DNA of 64,000 nt from Leptolyngbya sp. Heron Island J (GCF_000482245.1 NZ_AWNH01000013.1:1-64000); one strand, 5' to 3'. Positions 1-8,157 are shown, numbered from the stretch's first letter. The notes: generated by a model not told the origin, from the letters alone. Program-made: numbers and translations.

Positions 1-118
1 CCAACTCCAGCAGACCAGTCGCTCGTTTGAATTGCCGTGCCCCCAGTTGACCTTTGCTCAAAAGGGCTTCTAGGTCGCTGCGGTCAGTGGCGCTTAACTC
101 AAGATGACGTTTGTTCAT
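1..118 (-). CDS. IS630-type transposase, N-terminal part (runs off window)
   Basis: The minus strand from an ATG at 116-118 reads 39 codons to the window edge: a start MNKRHLELSATDRSDLEALL, then a basic stretch GARQFKRATGLLEL. Seen: an N-terminal helix-turn-helix-like segment with the ARxxKRAxxLLxL pattern. Known: IS630/Tc1-mariner transposases begin this way, with the HTH binding the terminal inverted repeat. The catalytic DDE region would lie outside the window. The right end of the element should lie a few tens of bases right of this start, close to the truncated repeat gene. The terminal repeat cannot be identified because the other end is missing. Confidence 0.7.
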   Translation of the reverse strand, partial: MNKRHLELSATDRSDLEALLSKGQLGARQFKRATGLLEL

Positions 119-428
119 TTGCGAATTGATCGGGGGTGGAGACGTTAATTCAGCCTATCGAACCCATCTACGATATGGCAATAAATTTACTTTCCAGAGT
201 ACTAAGGCTATCGACAACATTCAAGCAACTCGCTTAGATGAGCTAGACGCTCGCACTAAGAACTCCGTCCATAAGCTACGTCTGGAGCACCTTAACAACC
301 AAACCAAAGCCGTTGAGAATATTCAATCCGCTCGTTTAGAAGCGTTGGATGCTCGTACTAAAGCTGTCGATAACATCCAGGAAGCTCGCCTAGATGCACT
401 CGATTCTCGTACTAAGTCCATCCGCTAA
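111..428 (+). CDS. Short protein of 18-residue repeats, probably 5'-truncated by the insertion element
   Basis: The frame opens at a TTG (111) directly after a stop and overlaps the transposase start on the other strand, so the first ~30 residues are probably not native. From 201 it encodes repeats with the pattern TKAxxNIQxARLxxLDxR: units at 201-254, 255-302 (a diverged 16-residue unit), 303-356 and 357-410, ending TKSIR-stop. The pattern suggests an amphipathic helix or coiled coil rich in Asp, Arg and Leu. I do not recognise the family. A rho-independent terminator at 562-588 could belong to it. Inference: the 3' end of a longer repeat gene cut by the IS630-type element. Confidence 0.4.
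   Translation: MFICELIGGGDVNSAYRTHLRYGNKFTFQSTKAIDNIQATRLDELDARTKNSVHKLRLEHLNNQTKAVENIQSARLEALDARTKAVDNIQEARLDALDSRTKSIR
201..410 (+). repeat. Tandem 54-bp coding repeats
   Basis: Three 54-bp units and one 48-bp unit in register with the reading frame. Protein conservation (TKA, NIQ, ARL, LDxRTK) is stronger than DNA identity, with third positions varying, so the repeats have been selected as protein. Confidence 0.7.
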
Positions 429-758
429 CAGATTACTGAGCTGTTGAGGTACTCGGGCTGACAAGCTTGGGGGCCCGGTGCAGACTCCGTAATCTGTGAA
501 AGCTTCATTCTCAGGGCACCCTTTTCCTACTCAGACTCTCTCCAACAACACACACTCTAGGGCCGCTGCCATATCGGTAGCGGCTTTTCCATAGATGGAG
601 AAGCGCCAATCTACCATCGAGACTTACTCCAAGTAGATAGGTAAAGAAAGTTAGCCGATTATAGATGAAACTTATCTTTATTTATGCCTTTATAGCCGCT
701 AAAATTACGGGCGAGTGTGCGAGCTACGAATAAATTCACCCCAAAAATATTTCTTACC
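429..758. other. Intergenic, no gene seen
   Basis: Apart from the terminator at 562-588, I see no coding frame with recognisable content. The right part must carry the promoter of the CP12-like gene; no clear -35/-10 pair stands out. Confidence 0.5.
562..588 (+). terminator. Rho-independent terminator after the repeat gene
   Basis: GCCGCTGCC and GGTAGCGGC form a 9-bp stem (one G-T pair) around ATATC, followed by TTTT. The loop-side sequence CCATATCGGTAG also occurs in the terminator at 1106-1133. Confidence 0.7.
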
Positions 759-1049
759 ATGGCTTACACCACTATTGAGCCCACGACAGCTCCTACAATC
801 TCTACACCACTACAGACGCCATCATCGAAATCAGCATTTGAAACGCAGCTCCAAGCTGCACTCGAACATGCCCGTCGCCTCACTGAGATGCACGGGACCG
901 AAAGCATTGAGGTAGCCCTTGCCTGGGAAACCGTCGAAGAACTGCAAACGGCTAAAGCTAGTCACCAAAAGGTAAATCCAACAATAGCCTTTGTTCGCTA
1001 CTGTGCCGAGAATCCCGATGCTTCTGAAGCTCGCGTGTATGACGTTTAG
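759..1049 (+). CDS. CP12-like protein lacking the redox cysteine pairs
   Basis: 96 residues from ATG 759; an in-frame GTG at 717 gives an unlikely extension. Seen: AWETVEELQ at ~55-63 and the C-terminal YCAENPDASEARVYDV. Known: CP12 is a small disordered protein that ties GAPDH and phosphoribulokinase into an inactive complex when its cysteines are oxidised; hallmarks are AWDxVEEL and a C-terminal YCxxNPxAxECRxYDD. Here only Cys82 remains: its partner is Ala91, and the N-terminal pair is absent (Val52 in place of the Cys before the AWE motif). The acidic end is YDV rather than YDD. The N-terminus is a Thr/Pro-rich extension. Inference: a CP12 variant that cannot form the usual disulfides. It is followed by a terminator at 1106-1133. 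Confidence 0.85.
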   Translation: MAYTTIEPTTAPTISTPLQTPSSKSAFETQLQAALEHARRLTEMHGTESIEVALAWETVEELQTAKASHQKVNPTIAFVRYCAENPDASEARVYDV

Positions 1050-1105
1050 GTTATTAGACACTTGCACTCAAGTATTGCCTCTCTTCTTAATACATACACT
1101 TTAAG

Positions 1106-1133
1106 CCTCTACCATATCGGTAGGGGTTTTTTA
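1106..1133 (+). terminator. Terminator of the CP12-like gene
   Basis: CCTCTACC pairs with GGTAGGGG across ATATC, followed by a run of six T. The loop matches the terminator at 562-588. Confidence 0.7.
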
Positions 1134-1270
1134 TTACACCCAAATGGGGCCAAAGCTCCGAGCCGCTATTAAGTTTGGCTTGACGCGATACCTGGACGGA
1201 TAAAATTGGGCAGCTGTGGTGGTGATAATTCTGTTAGATACATGACAGCTTAAGAGCGTCAAGGAACAGC

Positions 1271-1299
1271 AAAAAAGCCCCAGCAGTCACCAGGGCTTT
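1271..1299 (-). terminator. Terminator of the ATP-grasp gene
   Basis: AAAGCCC and GGGCTTT form the stem. On the minus strand it is followed by the complement of the A run at 1271-1276. It lies ~35 bases past the stop of the ATP-grasp gene. Confidence 0.7.
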
Positions 1300-1335
1300 A
1301 GTCTAACTATCTATTGAACTCAAAAAAAGACCTAT

Positions 1336-2490
1336 TTATCTCTGGAGCACTAACTGTCTGGCCACCTTTGGTGAAGGCTTCACCTTAAAGTCCCCATGTA
1401 ATCGGGCCTTTAACTCTTGGTCTAGGGCAAACTGTTCCACAGCCGTTCCAGCTAATAGCACACTGATTTTACCAACTTTAATCGTGCCCCAGTTAATCAG
1501 AATGATACCTCGGCCTTGGTCTGGATCAAACGTAATATCAGTTAGATCAACATTTTGAAGCGATCGCAAAGGCGTTTTGTAGGTCACGCTACTCCAACAA
1601 GGAATCTCCATCCTATGAGCAACAAGGGTTGGATAAGATGAACCGTTAAAACGTGGGTTGCATTCAATCGCCAAATACTGCACGCCGTCGGGTGTTGGCA
1701 CAACGGCAACATCAACAGCAAAGATCCCTTGCATGCCATGTTCACCTAACCACGTTGCTAGGGGCTCAATACTCTCCCATGGCTCGTGTTGAGACGGATA
1801 ACGGTTACCTTGATGGACACAGCCTTCTAAAATTTGCTCTGACACTAGCAGAGGTTGCACACCATCAGCAGTCACTCGATACTGCAAATTCAAAAAGGCA
1901 GAGGCTTGGACTTCTGCTTGAATTTGCAGTGCGGCCTCTGGAGCCAGTTGTGCAAACGCCTTGTCTAAAGCAGACTGATCAGCGCAGCGCGTGATCCCCG
2001 CACCATGATCTGATATGGCAGGCTTGACATAGCAAGGAAATGGCATGTCTGCTGCTGCTCTCGCCGCTGATAAATTAGTAAATCGTAACGTCTTAGGAAC
2101 AGCTACGCCTAAGTCGTCTGCTAACTGAATAAAGTTATTTTTGGAATTGATAAATTCAACAACTTCACACCACTGAGGATTGAGCTGAGCAAAGAACTGA
2201 CGATACTGATAGTGTGAGTTGACCGCATCTCCAAAGAAATAAAATGAGGGCTCATACTCACTATGTCGATTGATTTCATCTAGAGAACACGACCAAATAA
2301 CGTTATGACTGTGAGACAGTCCAACTTGTGCGTAGTGCTCCACAATGAACGCCCACTCCGACGCTAATTCAGGCGTTATCTGAATTTTATCCTCTGGATC
2401 AGTCAAGGCCAGCACTCGACCAGAAAAGAGAGTTGTACCGGCTGCATGGTCATGGGTACTGAGCCTAATATCGTGGTTAAAAATTCTCAT
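1336..2490 (-). CDS. ATP-grasp domain enzyme
   Basis: 384 residues. Seen: a middle part with CYVKPAISDHGAGITRC (Lys of the ATP-grasp domain plus a glycine-rich loop) and AIECNPRFNGSSYPTLVA, matching the ECNPRxxG metal and phosphate motif. Known: ATP-grasp enzymes activate a carboxylate as acyl phosphate and join it to an amine or thiol. The substrate is not evident from sequence. The N-terminal ~110 residues would form the pre-ATP-grasp domain. It stands alone between a terminator and an unrelated gene, so context gives no pathway. No ribosomal or purine-pathway signature is seen. Confidence 0.8.
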   Translation of the reverse strand: MRIFNHDIRLSTHDHAAGTTLFSGRVLALTDPEDKIQITPELASEWAFIVEHYAQVGLSHSHNVIWSCSLDEINRHSEYEPSFYFFGDAVNSHYQYRQFFAQLNPQWCEVVEFINSKNNFIQLADDLGVAVPKTLRFTNLSAARAAADMPFPCYVKPAISDHGAGITRCADQSALDKAFAQLAPEAALQIQAEVQASAFLNLQYRVTADGVQPLLVSEQILEGCVHQGNRYPSQHEPWESIEPLATWLGEHGMQGIFAVDVAVVPTPDGVQYLAIECNPRFNGSSYPTLVAHRMEIPCWSSVTYKTPLRSLQNVDLTDITFDPDQGRGIILINWGTIKVGKISVLLAGTAVEQFALDQELKARLHGDFKVKPSPKVARQLVLQR

Positions 2491-2648
2491 GGTTACTCCT
2501 GAAGTTTCTTACACCAAAACATTTTGAGGTGATCTGCGTTGTATTGAAGAGCTTTGCCAACAAAGCATCAGGGAGCGATAATGATCCCGTTGGAAAACAC
2601 ACAACTGAGTTTTTGCATAAAGCACGGTGTTAACAAGCGATGACGCTG

Positions 2649-3257
2649 CTACACACACTGAACGACTTTACGCTTGAGCACAGCGATATTGGCACCGCGC
2701 TCATCATGCTGACACCTGCCCCTACTTGACGCATGATCAAGCAGCTGGGACATTGAAAATTCAGATACCAAGTGACGATTAGTCTCTGAAAGGAGCTGAG
2801 ATAAAACTACATAAACAGACGGTTCACACGACTGCAGTAGCTGTTGTACCATTTGCAGTGCAACCGTTTTCAAAGCATCCTGAAGATTCAGGTCTAATAC
2901 CTGATTAAGCCCAATCATTAAGGGATAAGGAGCCATTTCATTCAAGCTTTGTTGCGCCAGCATCGGGATATTTTGCTCAACAAAAATCTCTTTTCTATAC
3001 AAAATTTTAAGTAATGGCAAAACAATTGCGCTACCAAACTTAGGTAACAGCCGAGAAAGTTGTTCGCGAGTTCCTTGAGATTGAGTGGTGATAAACAAAT
3101 AAACGGCCAACCCTAGAAAATTTTCACAATCATAGGAATCAAGGTGTTCGCCGACACCTTCATCCTTTGCGAGAGTATAAACTGCTAACCAGTCAGCGTA
3201 TTGGAGAGTGTGCTGACTATGTAGCGCAACAAAGCTTGAACCAATCAAAGTAGACAT
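2649..3257 (-). CDS. Hypothetical helical protein
   Basis: 202 residues from ATG 3257. I do not recognise it. The body (residues 1-170) is Leu-rich and probably all-helical, with alternating hydrophobic positions (for example LPLLKILYRKEIFVEQNIPMLAQQ, split over two helices). The last ~25 residues are basic and Cys/Arg-rich, unlike the rest, which may mean a frameshift near the 3' end. There is no signal peptide and no transmembrane segment. It lies 158 bases upstream of the ATP-grasp gene on the same strand; co-transcription is possible but unsupported. Confidence 0.55.
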   Translation of the reverse strand: MSTLIGSSFVALHSQHTLQYADWLAVYTLAKDEGVGEHLDSYDCENFLGLAVYLFITTQSQGTREQLSRLLPKFGSAIVLPLLKILYRKEIFVEQNIPMLAQQSLNEMAPYPLMIGLNQVLDLNLQDALKTVALQMVQQLLQSCEPSVYVVLSQLLSETNRHLVSEFSMSQLLDHASSRGRCQHDERGANIAVLKRKVVQCV

Positions 3258-3764
3258 AGGCAGAAGGCTAGCAAGGTGCTAGCTTGAGTGTTACCAGATA
3301 GTAAGCAACCAAAAATAAGTCAGACTATGCATGACATGAACAGCGTTGGTAACGCCAAGATGGACTATCAACTCAAGAACCGAAGCGTTTGTCTAAGCAG
3401 TCAAAAAGATCGACAAATAAAATGTGATGCCTCACCACAAAACTTGAGACAATTAAGTATTTAACAATACGCATTTGAAGCTATTTAAGTTTTACAACCT
3501 ATCAAATCGTATTGCAAGCTACAGAATAAGAAATTTTGGTTTATTCGTTGTGATTTCTTGACATTTAAGATGGGCACTGGTTTGGCATTTGGGGGATACT
3601 TCGACCAAAAGGATCGCTACAATCCTGACTCTGTATATATTTCAGCCATATCTCCCATTAAACGGAACCAGTGCCGTGCCTCATCACGAGCAACGAAACA
3701 GATACCAAAGGACCATATGTCCATCAGTTATGCCACTCTGGTAGTGATGACTGCTCCACAGTTA
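3258..3764. other. Intergenic, AT-rich, no convincing gene
   Basis: About 500 bases between two minus-strand genes. A minus-strand frame of 35 codons (3617-3724) reads with protein-like composition (FVARDEARHWFRLMGDMAE) but has no upstream extension, and may be a gene remnant. Confidence 0.4.
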
Positions 3765-4205
3765 TCAATCTGACTCAGAAAGCTGACTGTAGATACTTTC
3801 AACCAGACCATCTGAGGAATTAGCCAACTTTTTAACAACTACAGCTGCAACGCCTTCATTTTCAAGGATAATGCCCAGCAATATATGATTGGGCTCAATA
3901 TGCTCATCACCTAGCTTTTTAGCTTCTGCAAAACCGATTTCTAGAACACGTTTTGCCCGAGGGGTGAACGGAATTTGCGTATCTGTAAATCCTGTCCCAA
4001 GACCAATGATCTGTTCAACTTCGTAACGTGCGTCTTCCAGGGTTATCGCTTGTTCTGAGAGAACATTGGCAGCTGCATTTTCACTATCTGCCAGCATTCC
4101 TAACAGTATCTGCTCTGTGCCAACAAAGTTGTGTCCCATTCTTCTAGCCTCATCTTGAGCCTGAACAATAATGGCACGGGATTTTTCTGTGAACCGCTCA
4201 AACAT
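3765..4205 (-). CDS. Stand-alone Clp N-domain protein
   Basis: 146 residues, with a good ribosome site (GGAGG 8 bases before ATG 4205). The start MFERFTEKSRAIIVQAQDEA and the stretch GHNFVGTEQILLGML match the N-terminal repeat domain of ClpC. A second repeat covers ~80-140 (FTPRAKRVLEIGFAEAKKLG, then IEPNHILLGIILENEGVA). The protein ends there: no AAA module and no Walker motifs. Known: this domain of ClpC binds adaptors and substrates, and plant ClpT proteins are similar N-domain-only proteins bound to the Clp core. Inference: an accessory or adaptor of the ClpCP protease. The frame ends cleanly and the intergenic DNA beyond does not resemble clpC, so it is not an obvious truncation. Confidence 0.85.
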   Translation of the reverse strand: MFERFTEKSRAIIVQAQDEARRMGHNFVGTEQILLGMLADSENAAANVLSEQAITLEDARYEVEQIIGLGTGFTDTQIPFTPRAKRVLEIGFAEAKKLGDEHIEPNHILLGIILENEGVAAVVVKKLANSSDGLVESIYSQLSESD

Positions 4206-4638
4206 ACACTAAACCTCCAAATTATTGACAACAGTTAAAATTGGATAGGCAGCAGATACCACCCTCCAAAGGCTTTCCAAAAATATGGCAACATAAGCTA
4301 TCGCTGAAGTAAGCGGTGCTCAACAAAATGGATAAGATTTCAAACTCAAACTCTCAGCTAACTCTCAATCATGATCGCTTTATGCCGAGTGCCGAGCTCA
4401 GAGCATATGTTGCCGCACCTTCAAGCAGTAACGTTCCTTAAATATTCTTCAAAAGTGTCAAACAGCCTATGTTCTGACACTTGCGATCAATCCTTTAGCG
4501 GCTCCACCTCCATGAGCAGCTCAGCAACAATTATATCCACTCTAAAAAGAAATGGCACCCATGATGGGCCAACATGATAATTGGTCACTATTCCAGTGAT
4601 TCCGTTACTGATTTAGCAGAGAATCAGCATCGCCTAGG
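4206..4638. other. Intergenic, no gene seen
   Basis: No recognisable gene. Short minus-strand stretches have protein-like composition (such as SEHRLFDTFEEYLRNVTA-stop near 4430-4490) but are broken by stops. This may be decayed coding DNA. Confidence 0.35.
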
Positions 4639-5466
4639 TTATTCATTTATCTGTGCCTTTGCCAACCCATGCATCTTCTCTGCTGTGATTTCATCGGCTG
4701 GAAATAGACACTCAATTCGTAACTCTTGCAATGTAATGTCATAGGGTGTCCCTAACGTAGCCAGAGTGGAAAAGAATGCCAGGGTAGTGCCTGCTTTCTC
4801 GAACTTGACCGTTAACAACGGCACCTGCCAAGCTTCATAATCATTGGATTGCCAAAGCGTTTTGACATCGGGGAGTTGCAACATTTCCTGGAACAGAAGC
4901 TCCGAAAGACTATTTTCTCCAGCGGCCACTGCCTCACGATGCACCCGACGGATCGACACGGCAGCAACAGTTTTCCAATTGGTCACTATTGGTCTCAACC
5001 CATCAGGATGGAGCATGGCCTTCATTAAATTTACCTGCCCACTGGCCGAGCAACAGTTCATCAGTTGCTCCGGTTTAATCAGATATGCCCACAAACGCTG
5101 CGCCGCTTGGTTACTCTCCAACTGATTCCAATAGCGATCCATTACTATCGCTGGATAAGGCTCCTGCTGATGCAGCATAAAATCTAGCGCCTGCCGAATC
5201 GGTGCTAGCTCCGGTGCAGATAAGTCGCTCTCTACAAAAACAGGGGCAAACCCTGCTGCCGTTAGCAACGTATTTTGATCGCGAAACGGTATTTCTAAAA
5301 CTGTTCCCAGTCGCAAAATCATCTCTCGACTGGGCTGGGAACGACCCGATTCCAAAAAACTCAGATGCCGCTGAGACACATCACTAGCCAACGCTAGTGC
5401 TAACTGACTAAAGCCACGCTGCTTCCGCCAGGATTTCAACAAAGTTGTAAACGCCGCTTCTGCCAT
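4639..5466 (-). CDS. XRE-family regulator with MmyB-like ligand domain
   Basis: 275 residues. The N-terminal HTH (~8-63) reads LLKSWRKQRGFSQLALALAS then SQRHLSFLESGRSQPSREM, a classic XRE fold. The rest (~95-265) matches the MmyB-like ligand-binding domain common in actinobacterial and proteobacterial XRE regulators (PAIVMDRYWN, NLMKAMLHPDGLRP, and the end LRIECLFPAD). Known: such regulators often control a divergent neighbour. Here the divergent gene encodes a DUF2834 membrane protein and a 17-bp palindrome lies between. Inference: local repressor of itself and that gene; the ligand is unknown. Confidence 0.88.
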   Translation of the reverse strand: MAEAAFTTLLKSWRKQRGFSQLALALASDVSQRHLSFLESGRSQPSREMILRLGTVLEIPFRDQNTLLTAAGFAPVFVESDLSAPELAPIRQALDFMLHQQEPYPAIVMDRYWNQLESNQAAQRLWAYLIKPEQLMNCCSASGQVNLMKAMLHPDGLRPIVTNWKTVAAVSIRRVHREAVAAGENSLSELLFQEMLQLPDVKTLWQSNDYEAWQVPLLTVKFEKAGTTLAFFSTLATLGTPYDITLQELRIECLFPADEITAEKMHGLAKAQINE

Positions 5467-5490
5467 CAGCTCCAGAGCTTCAATAATACG

Positions 5491-5507
5491 ATTACCTCAG
5501 AGGTAAT
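5491..5507. promoter_or_regulatory. 17-bp palindrome, candidate operator of the XRE regulator
   Basis: ATTACCTC-A-GAGGTAAT: perfect 8-base arms about one centre base, 24 bases from the regulator start and 57 bases before the DUF2834 start. Its position between divergent genes fits an autoregulatory operator. Confidence 0.6.
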
Positions 5508-5564
5508 TGTTCCTATTATGTGGGTAAGCCATAATCGGTGCAATCACACCCATGGAGGCTCACG

Positions 5565-5924
5565 ATGAGCACTATTTCTGCCTATCAATCCGGCACATCG
5601 CTACGCAGCAAACTCTATCTGATACTCACCATTATTGGTAGCATCCTGCCCTGGATATTTCTCGATCAGTTCCTATTCTCAGGCAATGCTTCAGCCCCAG
5701 AGTTTTTCAGACAAGCATTAGCCAATCCGGTTGCGATCGCACTCACCATTGATCTCGCCATCTCCTGTCTAGTCTTTTTCTGTTTTACTTGGTTTGAACT
5801 GAGTCGTCTAAACGTATCTCGTCGTTGGCTATGGCTCTATCTAGGTTGCACCTTTAGCATCGGCTTATCCTGTTCTCTCCCCCTCTTTTTATATATGCGA
5901 GAACGACAGCTATCACAGCTTTAA
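5565..5924 (+). CDS. DUF2834 membrane protein
   Basis: 119 residues from ATG 5565, chosen because GGAGG lies 7 bases upstream; an upstream in-frame start at 5538 lacks this. Three hydrophobic segments (about 16-34, 56-74, 88-108) and a conserved-looking end LFLYMRERQL fit DUF2834, a small inner-membrane family of unknown function. RQALANPVAIALTIDLAIS in the middle is typical of the family. Divergent from an XRE regulator with a palindrome between, so it is probably the regulator's target. A strong hairpin follows at 5933-5970. Confidence 0.8.
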   Translation: MSTISAYQSGTSLRSKLYLILTIIGSILPWIFLDQFLFSGNASAPEFFRQALANPVAIALTIDLAISCLVFFCFTWFELSRLNVSRRWLWLYLGCTFSIGLSCSLPLFLYMRERQLSQL

Positions 5925-5932
5925 GAATTGAT

Positions 5933-5970
5933 CAGTAACTCAGTTATTAGAGCCAATAGCTGAATTACTG
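5933..5970 (+). terminator. Strong hairpin after the DUF2834 gene
   Basis: Arms 5933-5948 and 5955-5970 pair over 16 positions with one mismatch and one wobble around a 6-base loop. There is no T run after it, so it may be a 3'-end stabilising hairpin rather than a classical terminator. Confidence 0.45.
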
Positions 5971-6041
5971 GTTAGGTGAAATGAAGTCAACACCAATTCG
6001 ATCAAACCGTAAAAAAATAATAATTTATAGTAGTCCTACAG

Positions 6042-6096
6042 GAGTAAGGATATGTGTGTCTATAATTCCAATAGTTTCATATCCATATCCTTACTC
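6042..6096. repeat. Inverted repeat with 13-bp perfect arms
   Basis: GAGTAAGGATATG (6042-6054) and its exact complement CATATCCTTACTC (6084-6096) enclose 29 bases. It lies in the 333-base gap between the DUF2834 and ExoD-like genes, which holds no gene that I can see. Could be a small structured RNA, a terminator for either side, or a mobile palindromic element. Confidence 0.5.
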
Positions 6097-6257
6097 TTGA
6101 AACCATATCTAATTTATCTCTTCATATAAAGAGCGTACTCAATAAGCCATTGGTTTTAGGTTAACTATCCCTGGTAGCTCACATAGCTTCTAGAATTACG
6201 GCATACCCACAGATAATATGGAAAAATGATAACACTGTAAATACAATAATCATCGAA

Positions 6258-6998
6258 TTAGTCTTTTCGAAAAATTGTTATCAACAATAATACAAAAACG
6301 AGTATTGTGGCCGCCAATGCAATCAGGGAAATAAACTTTAGGATCAATATGTATAGTTGCATTGGCATCACAGTTGGCCAAGATTCGAACCCGAATAATA
6401 GAAGCCTAGCTGTTAATAGTCCTCCAAACGCACCAAGAATTAAACCACCTAAGCTAATTAACCCATCGCGATTTATTAAACCGAAACTAGTGACAAAAGC
6501 TCCTATCAAAGTTAACCCATCAATACCTGGAACAGGAGTGATGGACAGAAGTATCATTAGTATCATTGCAAGTCCTATTAATATCCTTCCTGGCAAACTT
6601 TCGGATACCAATGTAAGACGAGGCTTTGAAAACAATTCAAGCTTCTGAAGCCAGGGAATCCATAACTTAACGATCTCCTGTAGCTTAGACCGTTTCAACT
6701 TGAAACGTCGAAAAGGATAAGGGAGCCAAGGTTGTCTAAAACCAAAAGCTAGCTGCAATGCTAAAAGCAGTATCATTACTCTCAATGGAGCACCTAAGCA
6801 CAATATTAAAAGTACTGAATATTTGATTGATGGTTGTATGCTCACCAAAGCTAACAATGGCAGAATGAAAAGCACAAACAAACAACCGAAGGTGCGCTTA
6901 CCCATCAAGAAGAATAATTCTTCTATCCCAATGGGATGATCCTCTACAGTATTTGCATCAAGAAAATAACGCTGGAGCTTGGAGGATAGCTTATTCAT
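6258..6998 (-). CDS. ExoD-family membrane protein
   Basis: 246 residues from ATG 6998; a longer frame would need a TTG start at 7010. Seen: an N-terminal soluble segment with IGIEELFFLMGKRTFG, then several hydrophobic stretches including LFVLFILPLLALVSI, LLSITPVPGIDGLTLIGAF and a long C-terminal pair of segments. Known: ExoD-like proteins affect exopolysaccharide production in rhizobia and are widespread in cyanobacteria; their biochemical role is unclear. Third positions are more AT-rich than in neighbouring genes. It stands alone with large gaps on both sides. Confidence 0.75.
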   Translation of the reverse strand: MNKLSSKLQRYFLDANTVEDHPIGIEELFFLMGKRTFGCLFVLFILPLLALVSIQPSIKYSVLLILCLGAPLRVMILLLALQLAFGFRQPWLPYPFRRFKLKRSKLQEIVKLWIPWLQKLELFSKPRLTLVSESLPGRILIGLAMILMILLSITPVPGIDGLTLIGAFVTSFGLINRDGLISLGGLILGAFGGLLTARLLLFGFESWPTVMPMQLYILILKFISLIALAATILVFVLLLITIFRKD

Positions 6999-7368
6999 TC
7001 GTAATTCCAAGGTAGTTTTAAATAAAATTTAAGTTCAATGAGAGGGCTGTACTGCAATAAACATTGAAATATCTAAAATTAGTAATACCTTAACCATGTC
7101 GCCCAATGCATCTTATCCAAATCTCACTAAAATGCTTTGCATCGTTAAGGAAAATGCCGAAAATAGACCAGGCTATGTTATTCACATAAGATGTTACACC
7201 CTTCCTAAAGGTGCTTCTACGTCTTGCGTTTAGCCTTTGTTAAGGTTAGGGAAAACACTTCCAAAAAAGATGAATCGTTTATTTATCTAAACAGCCTTAA
7301 CCTTATAGTAAACGTCTACAGCTCCATAGCTCCTCTATACAAAAGATCACCTAAGTCCCCATTTCACT
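6999..7368. other. Intergenic between divergent genes
   Basis: About 370 bases with promoters for the ExoD-like gene and for gloB expected. A TAAGGTTA / TAACCTTA inverted pair flanks 7240-7315. No gene seen. Confidence 0.4.
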
Positions 7369-8136
7369 ATGCAAATCCATCGCCTTAATGCTTGGTCAGA
7401 TAATTATATTTTTTTGCTTCAGGACGGACCTAGAGCAGCCGTTGTTGATCCAACTGAAGCGCCGACTGTCCTAAAGAAGCTTGAGGAATTGGGGGCTGAA
7501 CTCACCGCTATTTTCAACACCCATCACCACGGCGACCATGTGGGGGGAAATCGGGCACTGCTGGCCAAATTTCCTAGCACAATGGTTTACGCTAGCGCAG
7601 CTGATCGCGATCGCATCCCTGGCCAAACAATCTTCCTAAATGAAGGCGATAACGTCACATTTGGTGACCGCACTGGCCAAGTCTTCTTTGTACCTGGTCA
7701 CACTAGAGGCCACATTGCCTATTACTTTCCCCCGGTTGCCGCTGACGAACCAGGCGAATTATTCTGCGGCGATACCCTATTCGCTGGTGGCTGCGGACGA
7801 CTGTTTGAAGGCACCCCAGCGCAAATGGTCGCTTCCCTGAGCAAACTGCGGCAGCTGCCAGACAATACCCGAGTTTGGTGCGCCCATGAATATACCCTGA
7901 ACAATCTCAAATTCGCAGTAACTGTAGACAGCCAGAACCCAGACCTACAAGACCGTTACCGACAGGTCCAAGCTGCTCGCCAGCATCAAAGAGCCACAGT
8001 CCCTTCGCTACTTGGCATTGAGAAAAAAACAAATCCCTTTTTACGCTGGGATCAGCCCGCACTGCAAACCATCGCCAAAATAAAAGAACCGGCCCGCGTT
8101 TTTGGTCGTATTCGCGGTATGAAGGATAGGTTTTAA
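7369..8136 (+). CDS. gloB: Hydroxyacylglutathione hydrolase (glyoxalase II)
   Basis: 255 residues, the usual length. It hydrolyses S-lactoylglutathione to D-lactate and glutathione, the second step of methylglyoxal detoxification. Seen: the binuclear metal motif [10 protein letters not shown] at 51-60, further metal ligands in VPGHTRGH and [17 protein letters not shown], and [14 protein letters not shown]. The C-terminal helical domain typical of GloB follows and ends [13 protein letters not shown]. The opening [17 protein letters not shown] is characteristic. It is a single gene; the following hairpin at 8140-8157 is discussed as an operator. Confidence 0.95.
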   Translation: MQIHRLNAWSDNYIFLLQDGPRAAVVDPTEAPTVLKKLEELGAELTAIFNTHHHGDHVGGNRALLAKFPSTMVYASAADRDRIPGQTIFLNEGDNVTFGDRTGQVFFVPGHTRGHIAYYFPPVAADEPGELFCGDTLFAGGCGRLFEGTPAQMVASLSKLRQLPDNTRVWCAHEYTLNNLKFAVTVDSQNPDLQDRYRQVQAARQHQRATVPSLLGIEKKTNPFLRWDQPALQTIAKIKEPARVFGRIRGMKDRF

Positions 8137-8139
8137 GAC

Positions 8140-8157
8140 ATCACCCGATTGGGTGAT
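8140..8157. promoter_or_regulatory. Palindrome copy 1 (ATCACCCGATTGGGTGAT)
   Basis: 7-bp arms ATCACCC/GGGTGAT. It starts 3 bases after the gloB stop and ends 69 bases before a small membrane-protein gene at 8227. A half site GGGTGATG lies at ~8165. Near-identical copies occur at 11246-11263 and 17932-17949, each upstream of an exported-protein gene. No T run follows, which argues against a gloB terminator. Confidence 0.6.

Noticed and set aside
3617-3724. 35-codon minus-strand frame with protein-like composition
   Set aside because: A stop lies just upstream of its ATG, there is no ribosome site, and the sequence matches no family that I know; kept as a possible remnant only.
4371-4577. 68-codon plus-strand frame in the gap before the XRE gene
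   Set aside because: Composition is not protein-like, and there is no ribosome site or family pattern.
6370-6400. GATTCGAACCCGAAT-like stretch resembling a tRNA T arm on the minus strand
   Set aside because: It lies inside the ExoD-like coding sequence and has no acceptor, D or anticodon arms around it.
8140-8157. Hairpin read as the gloB terminator
   Set aside because: No T run follows, and the same palindrome recurs upstream of two other genes, so a regulatory reading is preferred.
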